DNA from: Nostoc sp. 'Lobaria pulmonaria (5183) cyanobiont'
Lineage (GTDB): Bacteria; Cyanobacteriota; Cyanobacteriia; Cyanobacteriales; Nostocaceae
Reading direction: 5' to 3'
Length of the DNA: 64,000 bases
NCBI RefSeq assembly: GCF_002949795.1
Contig: NZ_CP026692.1
Span: 6,835,001 to 6,899,000 of the forward strand
Under the pieces are notes generated by a model that saw only the letters and a program-made list of their open reading frames with translations, had not been told where the DNA came from and did not search any database. The number at the start of each line of letters is the position of its first letter. The stretch's first letter is position 1. The translations under genes and the position numbers were made by a program. Shown piece by piece: positions 29,153-38,855 of this stretch.

Positions 29153-30319
29153 TTAGTTGGAATTGGCGGGTTGGATTCTGATCCTGACATATAGATTGCT
29201 CAATTCTGGTTTTGTGCCATCGTTATTGTGGGCAGCAAGAAAGTTTTCTGTTTTAAAAACTTCATTGAGAACTTGCTCGTATGTACTTTTTTCACTTTGC
29301 AGTGTTGCTGGTTCTATTTCTAGAACTACAGCTTGTTTAAAATTACCATTGTTATCGATTATCAAGCTAGCCAAGAGTTGTGCTGCTTCAAGTCCAGAAT
29401 TGTGGACAAGAAAACTTGGGTCTAATTGTTTTGTATTGCTTCCTCTGTATAAAGCGATAACGTCGGGTAAAGCATCTTGTCGGAATCCTCTTGATTGTAT
29501 CAAGCTAATCACTTGATTTCTAGATAAGGGAGCTACTATTGCTACCGATGCTCCCCCAGTCGAAGTTGCTGGAGTTTCTCTAGTTGAAGTTGCTGGAGTT
29601 TCCCTAGTCGAAGTTGCTGGAGTTTCCCTAGTTGAAGTTGCTGGAGTTTCTCTATTTTCAGGTTCTGAAACTGGTCGATTTGATGGAATACCTGTTGGTA
29701 GTTGCGTTCCCTTTCCCAGTTTAATTTCTTGACGACGCTTCCAAGGTAAATTACCGACTGGAACTGTAGGTGTCGGTGTGACTTTAGCTATAGGTTTTGG
29801 TGTGGCTTTAGGTGTAGGTTTCGTTGTGGCTTTAGCTATAGGTTTCGGTGTGGCTTTAGGTGTAGGTTTCGGTGTTGGCGTGGGGACTATCTGTTTTCTA
29901 AAGGGTTGACTATTAGGTTGAGAGGCGTAAATTCGGCTCTTTTTCTGGAGATTCTCAGGGGAATTGATTGCACCAAAATCTTCATTTTTAGGAGTAGTTC
30001 GTGCTGTTTGTGACGAACGTGTTGGTACAGACTTTTGAGTTGAGGATAGTGGCTTTGACGAAACTATTTTGGCTGTTGATTTTGATTTGATTATTGATTT
30101 TGTTTTAGGAGCAATTTCTATCAATTCAATAGGAACAGCAGATTGATTTTGCTGGGGAAACCACAGACTAAATGCATTAGATAAGCGCATCAGCCAGAAC
30201 ACCAGCAAGTGCAGAGAGACTGAACTGACAACGACAAAAATCCACAAACCTGGTGGATCGGTGTGTCGTCTCCAGACCTTGGCTGGAATTGGAGTTTTGT
30301 CTGCAACCGATGGTGTCAT
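29153..30319 (-). CDS. TonB-like periplasmic-spanning protein
   Basis: 388 residues. One N-terminal membrane helix (about 25-45, WIFVVVSSVSLHLLVFWLM) is followed by a long Pro/Lys/Thr linker with PTPKPTPKATPKP runs and four tandem 8-residue ETPATSTR units. A C-terminal globular domain (about 265-388) carries LLASLIIDNNGNFKQAVVLEIEP. The topology matches TonB or TonB-like energy-coupling proteins that span the periplasm, but the C-terminal domain is only weakly TonB-like and no ExbB/ExbD or receptor is nearby. cyaC lies upstream on the same strand. Confidence 0.6.
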   Translation of the reverse strand: MTPSVADKTPIPAKVWRRHTDPPGLWIFVVVSSVSLHLLVFWLMRLSNAFSLWFPQQNQSAVPIELIEIAPKTKSIIKSKSTAKIVSSKPLSSTQKSVPTRSSQTARTTPKNEDFGAINSPENLQKKSRIYASQPNSQPFRKQIVPTPTPKPTPKATPKPIAKATTKPTPKATPKPIAKVTPTPTVPVGNLPWKRRQEIKLGKGTQLPTGIPSNRPVSEPENRETPATSTRETPATSTRETPATSTRETPATSTGGASVAIVAPLSRNQVISLIQSRGFRQDALPDVIALYRGSNTKQLDPSFLVHNSGLEAAQLLASLIIDNNGNFKQAVVLEIEPATLQSEKSTYEQVLNEVFKTENFLAAHNNDGTKPELSNLYVRIRIQPANSN

Positions 30320-30387
30320 ATTATATAAACTGGATATGATTATGCACTTTTACTCATTGGTAATGCTTTAAAATACCAGTCTAAATT

Positions 30388-33300
30388 TTAGCGATTAACC
30401 ATTACCTCTGGTGTAACAGCGAAAGTCAAAACTGTTTCATCTACTCCTTTCAGTTCTAGCGGCCTACCTTTAGTAATTTCTCCTTCCTGTAAATAATCTG
30501 CTACGGCAGCAGAAACCAGGATTGTACCGGGAACAGCGGCAGCTTGCAACCTTGCAGCAATATTCACACTTGGGCCAATAGCTGTATAATCGGCACGTTC
30601 AGCGCTACCAAACATCCCCACAACAGCAGTACCTTGGTGAATACCGCACCGGAACTGTACGCTAGTAAGTTTGTCGCTATTGAATACACCTTGCTCTCGC
30701 CAGCGCTGGTTTAACTCAGCCAGTGAGCGGTGCATTGCTCTTGCTGTATTAATCGCACGACGCACTTGTTCGTTAGGGGTTAGTTCTTCCGGCGCTCCAT
30801 ATAAAGCTAAGATAGCATCTCCCATAAATTTATCTACAGTACCGCCATTGCTAAAGACAACTTTGGTCATGGCTTCTAAATATTCATTTAGCAACTCCGC
30901 GACTCGTCGGGATCTGAGAGTATTTGCTAGCTGTGTAAAACCCACAATATCGCTAAACAAAACTGTAATTAAGCGTGGTTCTGGGCGCAAATCTAACGTT
31001 AAATCTCCGGTTGCGGCTTTTTGCACCAATACAGCAGGCAAAAAGCGCTTTAGCACCGATTCTGTTAGATAAGTATTTAACTCCACAATTCGCCGTTCAT
31101 TTTCTTTCAATGCTAAAAGATTCCGAACTTCCGCCAAAAGTTCCCGATCGTTAAATGGTTTTGCTAAATAAGCGTCCGCGCCATGTTCTGTACCTTCGAT
31201 GCGGGTTTCTTCATCTACTTTCGCTGTCAGCAGAATGATTGGTGTTCCTTTCAACGTCTCCTCATTGCGGATCATCTGAATCATCTCAAGTCCGCTCACT
31301 AAGGGCATCATTAAGTCAGTCACAATCAAGCTTGGTATAATTTCCTTAGCTTTACTATGCCCTTCATGACCGTTACGAGCCGTCTTTACATGATAGCCAT
31401 TACGGCGGAAAATCTCAGATACATAGGTTCGCAAATCGGGGTTGTCATCTACAACTAAAATTGAGTGCTGAGTCTTAAGTGCTGAGTCTTTAGTCTCAAC
31501 ACTGGAAGAGAGATTTATTGTAATATCTTCAATATTGTTTGTTGTTGGCTCTACTAGTTCTAAATCAGCCAATTCTACGCTAGCGCGGCTCGTATTTAGT
31601 TCGATAGGCGTCTCTAGTATTTGCTGTGCAGGTAAATGAGCATTTCCAGTCACTAGCCATAAACTAAAGGTAGTACCTTCACCATAAACTGATTCCACAG
31701 TGACTTGACCACCATGTAATTCTACTAATTCTTTAACTAAAGCTAAACCCAAACCACTGCCTTCATAGGAGCGATTTGCTGAACCTTCAGCTTGGCGAAA
31801 GCGCTCAAATAGGTGAGGAATTTGTTCTTTAACAATGCCTATTCCAGTATCTTGTACTTGCAAGATGCAACGATCGCGCTCAGATTTTAGTCGAATACCA
31901 ATCGTGCCACCTTCAGGAGTAAACTTCATGGCATTTGACAAGAGGTTATAAACCACCTTGTCAAATTTTTCCATGTCTAAGTACACCGTCGAACATTCAT
32001 CTAGCTGGGTAACGAGATGCAGTCTCTTTTTCTCGCAGTAGGGACGAAAAGATTCCACTATTTGGCTGACAAATTCGACTAAATCGCAGGGATGGAAGCT
32101 AGGCTGCATTCTCCCGGCATTCAGGCGTTGTAAATCCAAGAGTTGATTTACCAGTCGCAGCAGACGGCGGGAGTTACGTAGGGCGATCGCACATTGGGAG
32201 TAAGATAATCCTTCACCAGCCGCCACCGCCGACTCTAAGGGCCCTTGAATCAAGGTAATTGGTGTGCGAAACTCATGGGAAATATTTTGGAAAAATTCGG
32301 TTTTTTGTTTGTCTAATTCCAGTAAGCGTTCGGCTTGTTGGCGAGTTTTTTGATACAAATGTGACTGCTGCACAGCGATCGCTGCTTGCGCTGCAACTGC
32401 TTTGGCCAAATCGATATCAGATGGCAACCACTGACGTACTTTTTTACCTTCATGTAAAGTAATACTACCAATACATTTACCATCAGCTAATAATGGCACA
32501 AACATTAGCGATCGCGCTGGCATTTTTAAAGGCAAATCAAAACCCCGCACATCTGAGTGAGAATGACTCACATTACCAATTACCACAGGTTCATGTGTCT
32601 GTAGCATTTGTTGGAGGATGGGATTCTCCTGTATAGATGCTTGAGAATAGGGTAATCTCTGGGTTGGTAGGTGATTATTGCTACTTAATCTATTTTCTAG
32701 GGCTGGCGATGCCTGCGGCGGGCTGTGCCTACTGAAATTTTCTAGATGTTGAAAACTGTCATACAAGCCCACACACTCAACAAACTCATCTTCCTCTGTC
32801 CATAAAGACAAGACGCAGCCATCGACTTGTAAAGCTTGTCCTAATTGCTGGGTAATTGCCGCAAAAATATCTTGAGGATCTAAGCTAGAGCGAATTGCGC
32901 TAGTAATCGTATTAATCAAGCTCTCTCGCTTGGCAAGGGCACGTACTTGTTCGTAAGCATAAGCTTGAGATAAAGCTAAGGCTGCCTGATCCGCTACCAT
33001 CAACACTAATTGCACCTCATCATCTCCCCAAAAGCGAGGCAGAGAACACTGGTGCAGTGCTAGCACTGCCATCAGTTCTTGTTGGCAGATCAATGGCACA
33101 ACTAAACTAGAACAAATGTTAGCAGCAGCAAAAGCTTGCCCACGTTCGCGCAGTTCGGGAGTGTTACCGTGAATGCGCTGATCATCGATCGCATCGTGAA
33201 TCACCTGAACTTCGCGGGTTTCCCACACCGTCTGAGCCAAAAGAGACAGAGGGGGAGCAGAGGAGGCGGGCAGAGATGAAAGACCTAGTGCTAGTTCCCC

Positions 33301-33936
33301 TTCGTTCTCCTGCACCTCTGTTTCTTCAGAAAGAGGCTTCTGATAAATAAACCCTTTATCCGCCAACTGCTCATCTTGGAAGGGACGCAACAGACAGACA
33401 TCCACTTCCAACATGTGACCTACTGTATCTACAATTGCTTGCAAAATTTGTCTATAGTCTAAAGCACTGCGAATCGTATTGGTAACGGTATTCAGCAGCG
33501 ATTCTTGACGGAGTGTGCGGGTAAGTTCGCGGGTTCTGGCTTTGAGAACATTGTGGGTATCCAAAGCTTGGCGTACCACTGCTTTGAGTTCCTCCGCTTC
33601 CCACGGTTTAGTGACATATTTAAAGACCTTACCAGCGTTGATTGCTTCCACCAGGTCTTCGACATCGGTGTAGCCAGTTAAAATAATCCGGATAATATCT
33701 GGATATTGAGTTGCTGTCAGGCTCAAAAATTCTGTACCGCTCATCATTGGCATCCGCTGATCGGAGATGATCACCGCAATCTCCCCCTCTTGAGTCAGCA
33801 GATCGAGGGCCGCAGGGCCAGAGGTTGCCCTTAGCACCTTATAATCACGATAGAAAGTGCGGTAAAGCAAGTCAAGGTTGTCTGGTTCATCATCGACAAC
33901 CAAAATTTTAGGCTTACTGTTTGCTTGGGATTTCAT
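30388..33936 (-). CDS. cyaC: Hybrid two-component adenylate cyclase, CyaC-like
   Basis: 1,182 residues with domain order REC - GAF - GAF - HisKA - HATPase - REC - class III cyclase, as in Anabaena/Arthrospira CyaC. REC1 phospho-Asp is at about residue 59 (ISDQRMP). The kinase His lies in FFQNISHEFRTPITL, HATPase motifs are DTGIGI and GSGLGLAL, and REC2 has LIVTDLMMP. The cyclase has metal Asp in VLFSDIVGFTQ, the Lys of VDKFMGD and the Thr of DYTAIG that select ATP. It makes cAMP in response to phosphorelay signals. Two in-frame repeat insertions lie in GAF2 (32706-32732) and before REC2 (31463-31495). Confidence 0.92.
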   Translation of the reverse strand: MKSQANSKPKILVVDDEPDNLDLLYRTFYRDYKVLRATSGPAALDLLTQEGEIAVIISDQRMPMMSGTEFLSLTATQYPDIIRIILTGYTDVEDLVEAINAGKVFKYVTKPWEAEELKAVVRQALDTHNVLKARTRELTRTLRQESLLNTVTNTIRSALDYRQILQAIVDTVGHMLEVDVCLLRPFQDEQLADKGFIYQKPLSEETEVQENEGELALGLSSLPASSAPPLSLLAQTVWETREVQVIHDAIDDQRIHGNTPELRERGQAFAAANICSSLVVPLICQQELMAVLALHQCSLPRFWGDDEVQLVLMVADQAALALSQAYAYEQVRALAKRESLINTITSAIRSSLDPQDIFAAITQQLGQALQVDGCVLSLWTEEDEFVECVGLYDSFQHLENFSRHSPPQASPALENRLSSNNHLPTQRLPYSQASIQENPILQQMLQTHEPVVIGNVSHSHSDVRGFDLPLKMPARSLMFVPLLADGKCIGSITLHEGKKVRQWLPSDIDLAKAVAAQAAIAVQQSHLYQKTRQQAERLLELDKQKTEFFQNISHEFRTPITLIQGPLESAVAAGEGLSYSQCAIALRNSRRLLRLVNQLLDLQRLNAGRMQPSFHPCDLVEFVSQIVESFRPYCEKKRLHLVTQLDECSTVYLDMEKFDKVVYNLLSNAMKFTPEGGTIGIRLKSERDRCILQVQDTGIGIVKEQIPHLFERFRQAEGSANRSYEGSGLGLALVKELVELHGGQVTVESVYGEGTTFSLWLVTGNAHLPAQQILETPIELNTSRASVELADLELVEPTTNNIEDITINLSSSVETKDSALKTQHSILVVDDNPDLRTYVSEIFRRNGYHVKTARNGHEGHSKAKEIIPSLIVTDLMMPLVSGLEMIQMIRNEETLKGTPIILLTAKVDEETRIEGTEHGADAYLAKPFNDRELLAEVRNLLALKENERRIVELNTYLTESVLKRFLPAVLVQKAATGDLTLDLRPEPRLITVLFSDIVGFTQLANTLRSRRVAELLNEYLEAMTKVVFSNGGTVDKFMGDAILALYGAPEELTPNEQVRRAINTARAMHRSLAELNQRWREQGVFNSDKLTSVQFRCGIHQGTAVVGMFGSAERADYTAIGPSVNIAARLQAAAVPGTILVSAAVADYLQEGEITKGRPLELKGVDETVLTFAVTPEVMVNR
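31463..31495. repeat. In-frame short repeat in cyaC (GAGTGCTGAGT type)
   Basis: Two copies of AGTGCTGAGTCTT inside the CyaC linker encode KDSALKTQHS just before REC2. The same unit forms the inverted repeat at 46448-46487, so it is a dispersed repeat inserted in frame. Confidence 0.7.
32706..32732. repeat. In-frame palindromic repeat in cyaC GAF2
   Basis: GCGATGCCTGCGGCGGGCTG plus TGCCTAC encodes SRHSPPQASP within the second GAF region, a sequence unlike its surroundings. It is the same repeat family as at 2826 and 14175. Confidence 0.7.
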
Positions 33937-34090
33937 GCACCGCTTTCCTGCTGCAACGGCAGTCGGATAAAGAATAATCTGATCAGGTAAGGATTTTTCT
34001 GAGTCAGGTAAGAGCAGAGCATTTCGACCAATAAGGCTGTTTGGCTACATGACTGCTGAGTGTGGGAGCGTTTACTCACAGTAATTCGTC

Positions 34091-34330
34091 TCAATTGCTT
34101 GTACCGATTACCGTTTGCGTTGGTGCAGTGTAATTGCTTTCATTGTCAGTTTTAGTTTTACAGAGTCGACACTTGCTTGCCAAATCTTTTTTCACCTCCT
34201 GTGAGCAATGTCTGATAATACATACAGCGCTCATAGCCAGCTGAAAAATCCAGATAAAGCTGCATATTAAGTTTTCCCTTTGCATCTGTTGTAATAACAC
34301 TTGCAGGTAAATTTTATTTATGGTAGTCAT
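34091..34330 (-). CDS. Small putative membrane protein, uncertain
   Basis: 80 residues from ATG 34330: one hydrophobic segment (LICSFIWIFQLAMSAVCII) and four cysteines (IRHCSQEV, KCRLCKTK). It lies upstream of cyaC on the same strand. No family is recognised and no ribosome-binding site is evident; it could be a chance frame in an otherwise empty 1-kb region (33937-34954). Confidence 0.25.
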   Translation of the reverse strand: MTTINKIYLQVLLQQMQRENLICSFIWIFQLAMSAVCIIRHCSQEVKKDLASKCRLCKTKTDNESNYTAPTQTVIGTSN

Positions 34331-34954
34331 GGTAGAGTCAGCCAAATTAGAACAATTAAGATTTAAAGCCAAAGTATACTATTAGACAAATACCTCTTTC
34401 TAATTTAGCAATCAGAACTATCATTAAGACAAGTGGTAGTCGTTGAGGAGTCAGAGATTAGGGATTAGAGAACCTTGCAGATTCTTGTCCCAGTAGCTTT
34501 ACAGTTTATTTGAATGACTTAGTAGCAAAGTAGTGCCAGTGTATCGGCAACTGCAAAAACAAGTTCAGTACTGCAAGCAAGGGTAGTTTGAAACCAGAGT
34601 TTGCCAATAGTGTACTTACTTAACAATTTCGGAGATGCTGCTTACGGACAAGTTATGCTATTCCTCTGCCCACTCATTCAAAGCTCTATCACTTTACAGA
34701 TGCTTTTGTGGCAATCAGTTTGATATTCTGGGTACCTAAAACAAGGGATGCAATGAATCTACTGAATTTAAGGTTATAGATTTATGAAGTTGTAACTCCT
34801 AATACTCTTTCAAAAATGCAGGTTATAAAACTCCAAACTAAAGTGTAAAAATTTGTTTAATCGACAAGCAAAAATGAATTAGCAATACTGGTTCAGTTAA
34901 ATCTCCTGGGCAACTCTAAAGTTTTGATTTAGTTTAAATTTTGTTTTAGGATTT
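34331..34954. other. Spacer before the GNAT gene
   Basis: About 620 bp with no recognisable gene, tandem repeat or strong hairpin. It presumably includes promoters on both sides. Confidence 0.3.
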
Positions 34955-35605
34955 TTGAGAAAATTTTTGTTGAATAAAATCAATACTAAACTAGCCTTGA
35001 AATATCGGTTTTTTCACCCATACCACCAACAGCCAATCGATCCAGCTTCCTACCAATTCCAAATTCGTACAGCTACATCGACTGATTTGATTGGTGTCGC
35101 CCAAATTATTACTGAAAGCTTTCACTCCCACAACGGTATATGGGGATGGGCTTTCCCGTTGCTACGTCTGGGTATTTACGAAGACTTAAGGCATCGGATG
35201 GCATCACCTACGCCCCGTCATATTTGCTTAGTTGCTCTTGAATCTACTACTGGTGAGGCTAATAACTTAGTCGGAAGTGTGGAACTGGGTGTACGTTATA
35301 GTAGTGATTCATGGAGCCAAGTTGGTGTAGGTTTTCCTTACTTATCTAATTTAGCGGTTCACCCAAAATACCGTAGACATGGTGTGGCTTCAGGATTGCT
35401 TACTAGCTGTGAAAAAGTCTCTCGCGAGTGGGGATTTCAAGACTTATATCTCCATGTTTTAGAAAATAACCATCAAGCAAGGCAGCTTTATTTCAAGCTG
35501 GGATATCGAGTGCATAAAGTCGAATCGAACTGGAATACATTTCTTCTAAGACGCTCAAGCCAGATGTTATTGCACAAGCACCTGAGTGCTGATTCCATTA
35601 TCTGA
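34955..35605 (+). CDS. GNAT-family N-acetyltransferase
   Basis: 216 residues. The GNAT core (about 40-200) begins FQIRTATSTDLIGVAQIITESF and contains the acetyl-CoA site YLSNLAVHPKYRRHGVASGLL (Q/RxxGxG/A variant). ENNHQARQLYFKLGYR is the final conserved block. The substrate is unknown. TTG 34955 is the only start in range, so the first 30 or so poorly conserved residues are uncertain. Confidence 0.85.
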   Translation: MRKFLLNKINTKLALKYRFFHPYHQQPIDPASYQFQIRTATSTDLIGVAQIITESFHSHNGIWGWAFPLLRLGIYEDLRHRMASPTPRHICLVALESTTGEANNLVGSVELGVRYSSDSWSQVGVGFPYLSNLAVHPKYRRHGVASGLLTSCEKVSREWGFQDLYLHVLENNHQARQLYFKLGYRVHKVESNWNTFLLRRSSQMLLHKHLSADSII

Positions 35606-36496
35606 ATTGTGTTTTGGCAATTGTCAAATTTTGTTTTCCATTCCAATTAAATTTGATAAAGTCTGTAACTCATAGCGGTAATCAAACACAAACTAAGTTA
35701 AACCACGTCTACCTTGAAAATCATAGTTATTTGGACTTAGAGAAAGCTTAAAACCCAAGCTAAAACCTAATAATATACTCCTTTTAATAACTTCCGGTTT
35801 TAAAATGGACGAGGTTTAATTACAAATCCAGCCAATATTAGCTAAATATCTATAGAAATTCGCTTTGATTTGGAGAACTTACTTGGTTTAGCAAGCAAGA
35901 GGCAAGGGTAAAGAAGGCTCTTGGAGTTGCACTGAGTTTTTCACCCAATCAAATAGGAGTCCTATAGATAAAAACTAAAACATGTTAATTTCCGAAGCCA
36001 GTAAATAGCTTTTGCTAATTCTTTTTCAAAAGAATATTTGGTTTTAACTTTTTACGAAAATCCCCCTCGTTCGGATAAAAACAATTATTTTATTAGTAAA
36101 TATTTTAATATTAAAAAATGTTAAACTTAGCCTTCTGGGATTTGTGGTTAACAAGTTTTTTAAAGCATTCGATATAGATAAAAATCGACTATAATGGCAA
36201 CATAGGCAAAATCACGTTCTAAAAAATCATCACTTCCTCATAATAACTTTGTAATTAAGATATTCATCTTTATAAAAACTTTAAGAAAACATTAGTATAG
36301 TTTACAGACAAATCTTGTTATATCTTTTAAGATATAATCACTAAATTAGTGAAACAACGCCTATCGATTGCTATTTTTAGTTGGATTGACCAGAAAGGTC
36401 TTGATAATAAAAGAATTCAAAAACTTGATTTGATATAACAGTTAATTCCGTTTTGAAGTGCATACTACAACAACATTCATTAAAAGTTTAAAAAAC
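35606..36496. other. Long upstream region of the 36497 gene
   Basis: About 890 bp without a gene, AT-rich and free of the usual short repeats. A possible promoter-like TTTAAGAAAACATTAGTATAGT lies near 36280, but nothing is certain. The length and repeat-free nature suggest a long 5' leader or complex regulation. Confidence 0.35.
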
Positions 36497-37051
36497 ATGG
36501 ATAGCGAACAGCATCGACGCTATCAGACCTCTATGGTATCAACTTATTACCCTGAAACAACTTTCCTTGACTCTGTTGTCATGTCAGACGGAACTGAGCA
36601 ATCGCAAGGCTCGGATATCCTTACACGTTTGCACAGTGGAAAAGTTTTCATTGTCAATAGTCGTAGGCGAAATGGATTAATACTCTTTAAACGCTACCAT
36701 GCAGAGTTTGCTGGGCCTGGGGCTGCTGTGGGTGGGGATTACGATTGTGATTGCCAAAGGGCACTGCCTATAGGTAATCTTTCTTTATTAACTCCTGAAT
36801 CTAATGAAGAACGCCAGAAGGCTTACTTGATTAGGCGACAGTGGATTCGATTGATCAAACAAATTACAGAAAACCCACTGCCTGGGCAGCGAGTCCAGAA
36901 AATTCTCGATCAATTTGAACAATACTTTCCACCAGAAATAGTGGCTCTTTTGCCGGATGTTGCTTTTGCTCTTTTAGTGGGTGTGCTGCCACAAACAGTG
37001 GGAGTAGTACGCCGTTTGGGCAGTGAGGTGAATAGCAGGTTTAATTACTGA
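36497..37051 (+). CDS. Conserved cyanobacterial protein, function unknown
   Basis: About 184 residues from ATG 36497 (GTG 36458 would add 13). No signal peptide. Blocks include ILTRLHSGKVFIVNSRRRNGLILFKRYHAEFAGPGAA and LIRRQWIRLIKQITENPLPGQRVQKILDQFEQYFPPEIVALLP. The second block looks like a helical pair, and the composition suggests a soluble regulator. I could not assign a family. The unusually long upstream region is notable. It is convergent with hisC. Confidence 0.65.
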   Translation: MDSEQHRRYQTSMVSTYYPETTFLDSVVMSDGTEQSQGSDILTRLHSGKVFIVNSRRRNGLILFKRYHAEFAGPGAAVGGDYDCDCQRALPIGNLSLLTPESNEERQKAYLIRRQWIRLIKQITENPLPGQRVQKILDQFEQYFPPEIVALLPDVAFALLVGVLPQTVGVVRRLGSEVNSRFNY

Positions 37052-37059
37052 GTAAATTG

Positions 37060-38208
37060 CTAAGATGACAAATTGGCCAAAGCAGCTTTTACTCGATTAA
37101 CGGTGTGGGCGTTTTCTTCTATAGTTCCGACAGTAATTCGCAATCCTCCGCTGATGCATCGCACAAGAGTGCCCAGTGTTCTAAGTTTCTGGTGGAAAGT
37201 TTTTAAAGCAACTTCTTGTGAATAAAAGCCATTTGGTTTGAGACGCAGGTAAACAAAGTTGGCAGCACTTGGAGTAATTTGTAATTCTGGTTGCTGGGAT
37301 AAAATTTCGATTAGTTTGGTTCGTTCACTCAGGGTTTGGGGAATTGATTCCAGCAAAAGTGTACGATTTTGTAAACCAACTAATGCAGCTGCGATGGAAA
37401 AACTGGGGAGATTGTAGGGTAAGCGAACTTTTTCTAAGATGGCGATCGCTTCGGGATGAGCGACACAATAACCGATACGGAGAGATGCCAATCGGAAAGC
37501 TTTAGAAAAAGTGCGTAAAATTACCCAATTAGGACGCTGTGCTAATTCACCTACTAAGGTAGTTTGACTGAATTCAAAGTAAGCTTCATCAATTACTACC
37601 AAAATATGCTGTGGCAAACTTCTTAACCATGCCAACTCTGCCTCAGTTAAACTGTTGGCAGTTGGCGAATTAGGATGTACTACGAAAACTACGCGAATCG
37701 GTGAATTTTGAGTTTGTTCGATCGCAGACTGTGCGGCGCTTATGTCAATTTCAAAATTTCTTTCATTTCTCCCCACCGCCACTACAGGAATGCCCAATGT
37801 TTGCGCCAAAATCCCGTACATTGAGAAAGTAGGATTGGCAACGAGAATTGATCCTTCTCCTCCTAGACAGGTGGCGATTAATAAAGAGCGGATAATTTCA
37901 TCTGAACCATTACCAACAGAAATATTGGCAGCAGTAAATAAGGATGATGAGAGGGCGGCTGATTGATTGACATACTCAGCGATCGCATCCTTAAGTGTTT
38001 CATGTCCGCCATCGGGATAACGATTTGTTTCAATTACTTGCTGATACGTCCATGCCAGCTTCTCTTTTAACTCAGGTGGTAAATCGTAGGGGCTTTCATT
38101 TGTATCTAACCGATCGAACTGTGTAGTGACAGAATCGGCTGTATCGCTGCTAGGATGAGGTTTATAGGCGGTGAATTGGGCTAAATCTGACCGGATGAAG
38201 GGAAGCAT
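37060..38208 (-). CDS. hisC: Histidinol-phosphate aminotransferase
   Basis: About 382 residues of fold-type I PLP aminotransferase. [17 protein letters not shown]-type block [22 protein letters not shown] and the PLP lysine in [16 protein letters not shown] are intact. It converts imidazole-acetol phosphate to histidinol phosphate. Start ATG 38208 (MLPFIRSDL) is preferred because the ATG at 38220 is made by the neighbouring TCATTAG repeat. Confidence 0.92.
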   Translation of the reverse strand: MLPFIRSDLAQFTAYKPHPSSDTADSVTTQFDRLDTNESPYDLPPELKEKLAWTYQQVIETNRYPDGGHETLKDAIAEYVNQSAALSSSLFTAANISVGNGSDEIIRSLLIATCLGGEGSILVANPTFSMYGILAQTLGIPVVAVGRNERNFEIDISAAQSAIEQTQNSPIRVVFVVHPNSPTANSLTEAELAWLRSLPQHILVVIDEAYFEFSQTTLVGELAQRPNWVILRTFSKAFRLASLRIGYCVAHPEAIAILEKVRLPYNLPSFSIAAALVGLQNRTLLLESIPQTLSERTKLIEILSQQPELQITPSAANFVYLRLKPNGFYSQEVALKTFHQKLRTLGTLVRCISGGLRITVGTIEENAHTVNRVKAALANLSS

Positions 38209-38215
38209 AGTTTTA

Positions 38216-38264
38216 GTCATTAGTCATTGGTCATTAGTCATTAGTCATTGGTCATTAGTCATTA
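38216..38264. repeat. GTCATTA/GTCATTG heptamer array (7 copies)
   Basis: Seven consecutive heptamers GTCATTA or GTCATTG abut hisC. The first copy supplies a false ATG to the hisC frame. Confidence 0.9.
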
Positions 38265-38407
38265 GTAACTAACAAAGGACAAATGACTAAGGACATTAGT
38301 TATGTGTGAGTCTAATATTTTACAACTTCAAGGTAATTGGCAAAACAGACGAATTGCTTGCCAAATTTCTTCATCACCACACCATCGCCATTTTCTGAAG
38401 ATGTCCC

Positions 38408-38623
38408 TCAGTTCACTTTTCTTAATTGCCATTTCGTGTAGCCTTCACGCATACCTCCCCTGATCAACTTTGCCAGACGTTCTTAAGCCCGTCTGACACT
38501 TTGCCTTGAAGTTTTTACATCGTGCAAAGAACCAATAACATACCACGCACAAGGACTTTGCTCATGTAGTGGCTGAGGATATATCGTATACCAGGAATTT
38601 ACAAATTGTCCTATCTGCGATAC
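38408..38623 (-). pseudogene. Degenerate ORF beside the RHH gene, unidentified
   Basis: A minus-strand frame without a start reads QFVNSWYTIYPQPLHEQSP, CAWYVIGSLHDVKTSRQSV, a TAA, then ERLAKLIRGGMREGYTKWQL to TGA at 38408. The composition is protein-like on both sides of the stop, so it looks like a decayed gene. It begins about 8 bp after the RHH gene on the same strand. No family is recognised. It lies in the putative CAST relic and may be former cargo. Confidence 0.4.
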
Positions 38624-38630
38624 CTAGATA

Positions 38631-38855
38631 TTATTGCGGCGGATTTTGCTTCTTTTCCCGCTCCTCAACTGCCTTACTCACAAGCCGCACAACAAGATTA
38701 CTGATGGGACGGTCTTCTTCCTCAGCCCATCTTACCAAAGCCTCGTGGATATCTTTGGGGAAATATATGGAAGTACGGTTACTATAGCCGTTAGGTGGTG
38801 GGTTGAAAGATGGAGAAACCCTATCGCCCTGCGGTGTGCCACCCGAAGTTTCCAC
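38631..38855 (-). CDS. Ribbon-helix-helix (CopG/Arc-like) protein, 5' end altered
   Basis: 74 residues. Residues 27-66 (NRTSIYFPKDIHEALVRWAEEEDRPISNLVVRLVSKAV) form a typical RHH DNA-binding unit: a beta strand and two helices. Family members start close to this point. Here the frame continues upstream into FNPPPNGYS and METSGGTPQG, which are translations of the CRISPR-like repeats and spacer, and the only start is a GTG inside repeat 2. The native start was probably replaced when the array came to lie here. Arc-like regulators accompany some V-K transposons, so it could be an element gene. Confidence 0.6.
   Translation of the reverse strand: METSGGTPQGDRVSPSFNPPPNGYSNRTSIYFPKDIHEALVRWAEEEDRPISNLVVRLVSKAVEEREKKQNPPQ

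Noticed and set aside
38409-38432. Minus-strand MAIKKSEL start resembling a type I restriction HsdM N terminus
   Set aside because: Only eight residues agree and the following sequence does not; no other restriction gene is near.
38594-38611. TTTACAAATTGTCC, similar to the TnsB-like motif, as a possible opposite transposon end
   Set aside because: It is a single copy, lies inside the decayed ORF and has no TGT terminus; too weak to call.
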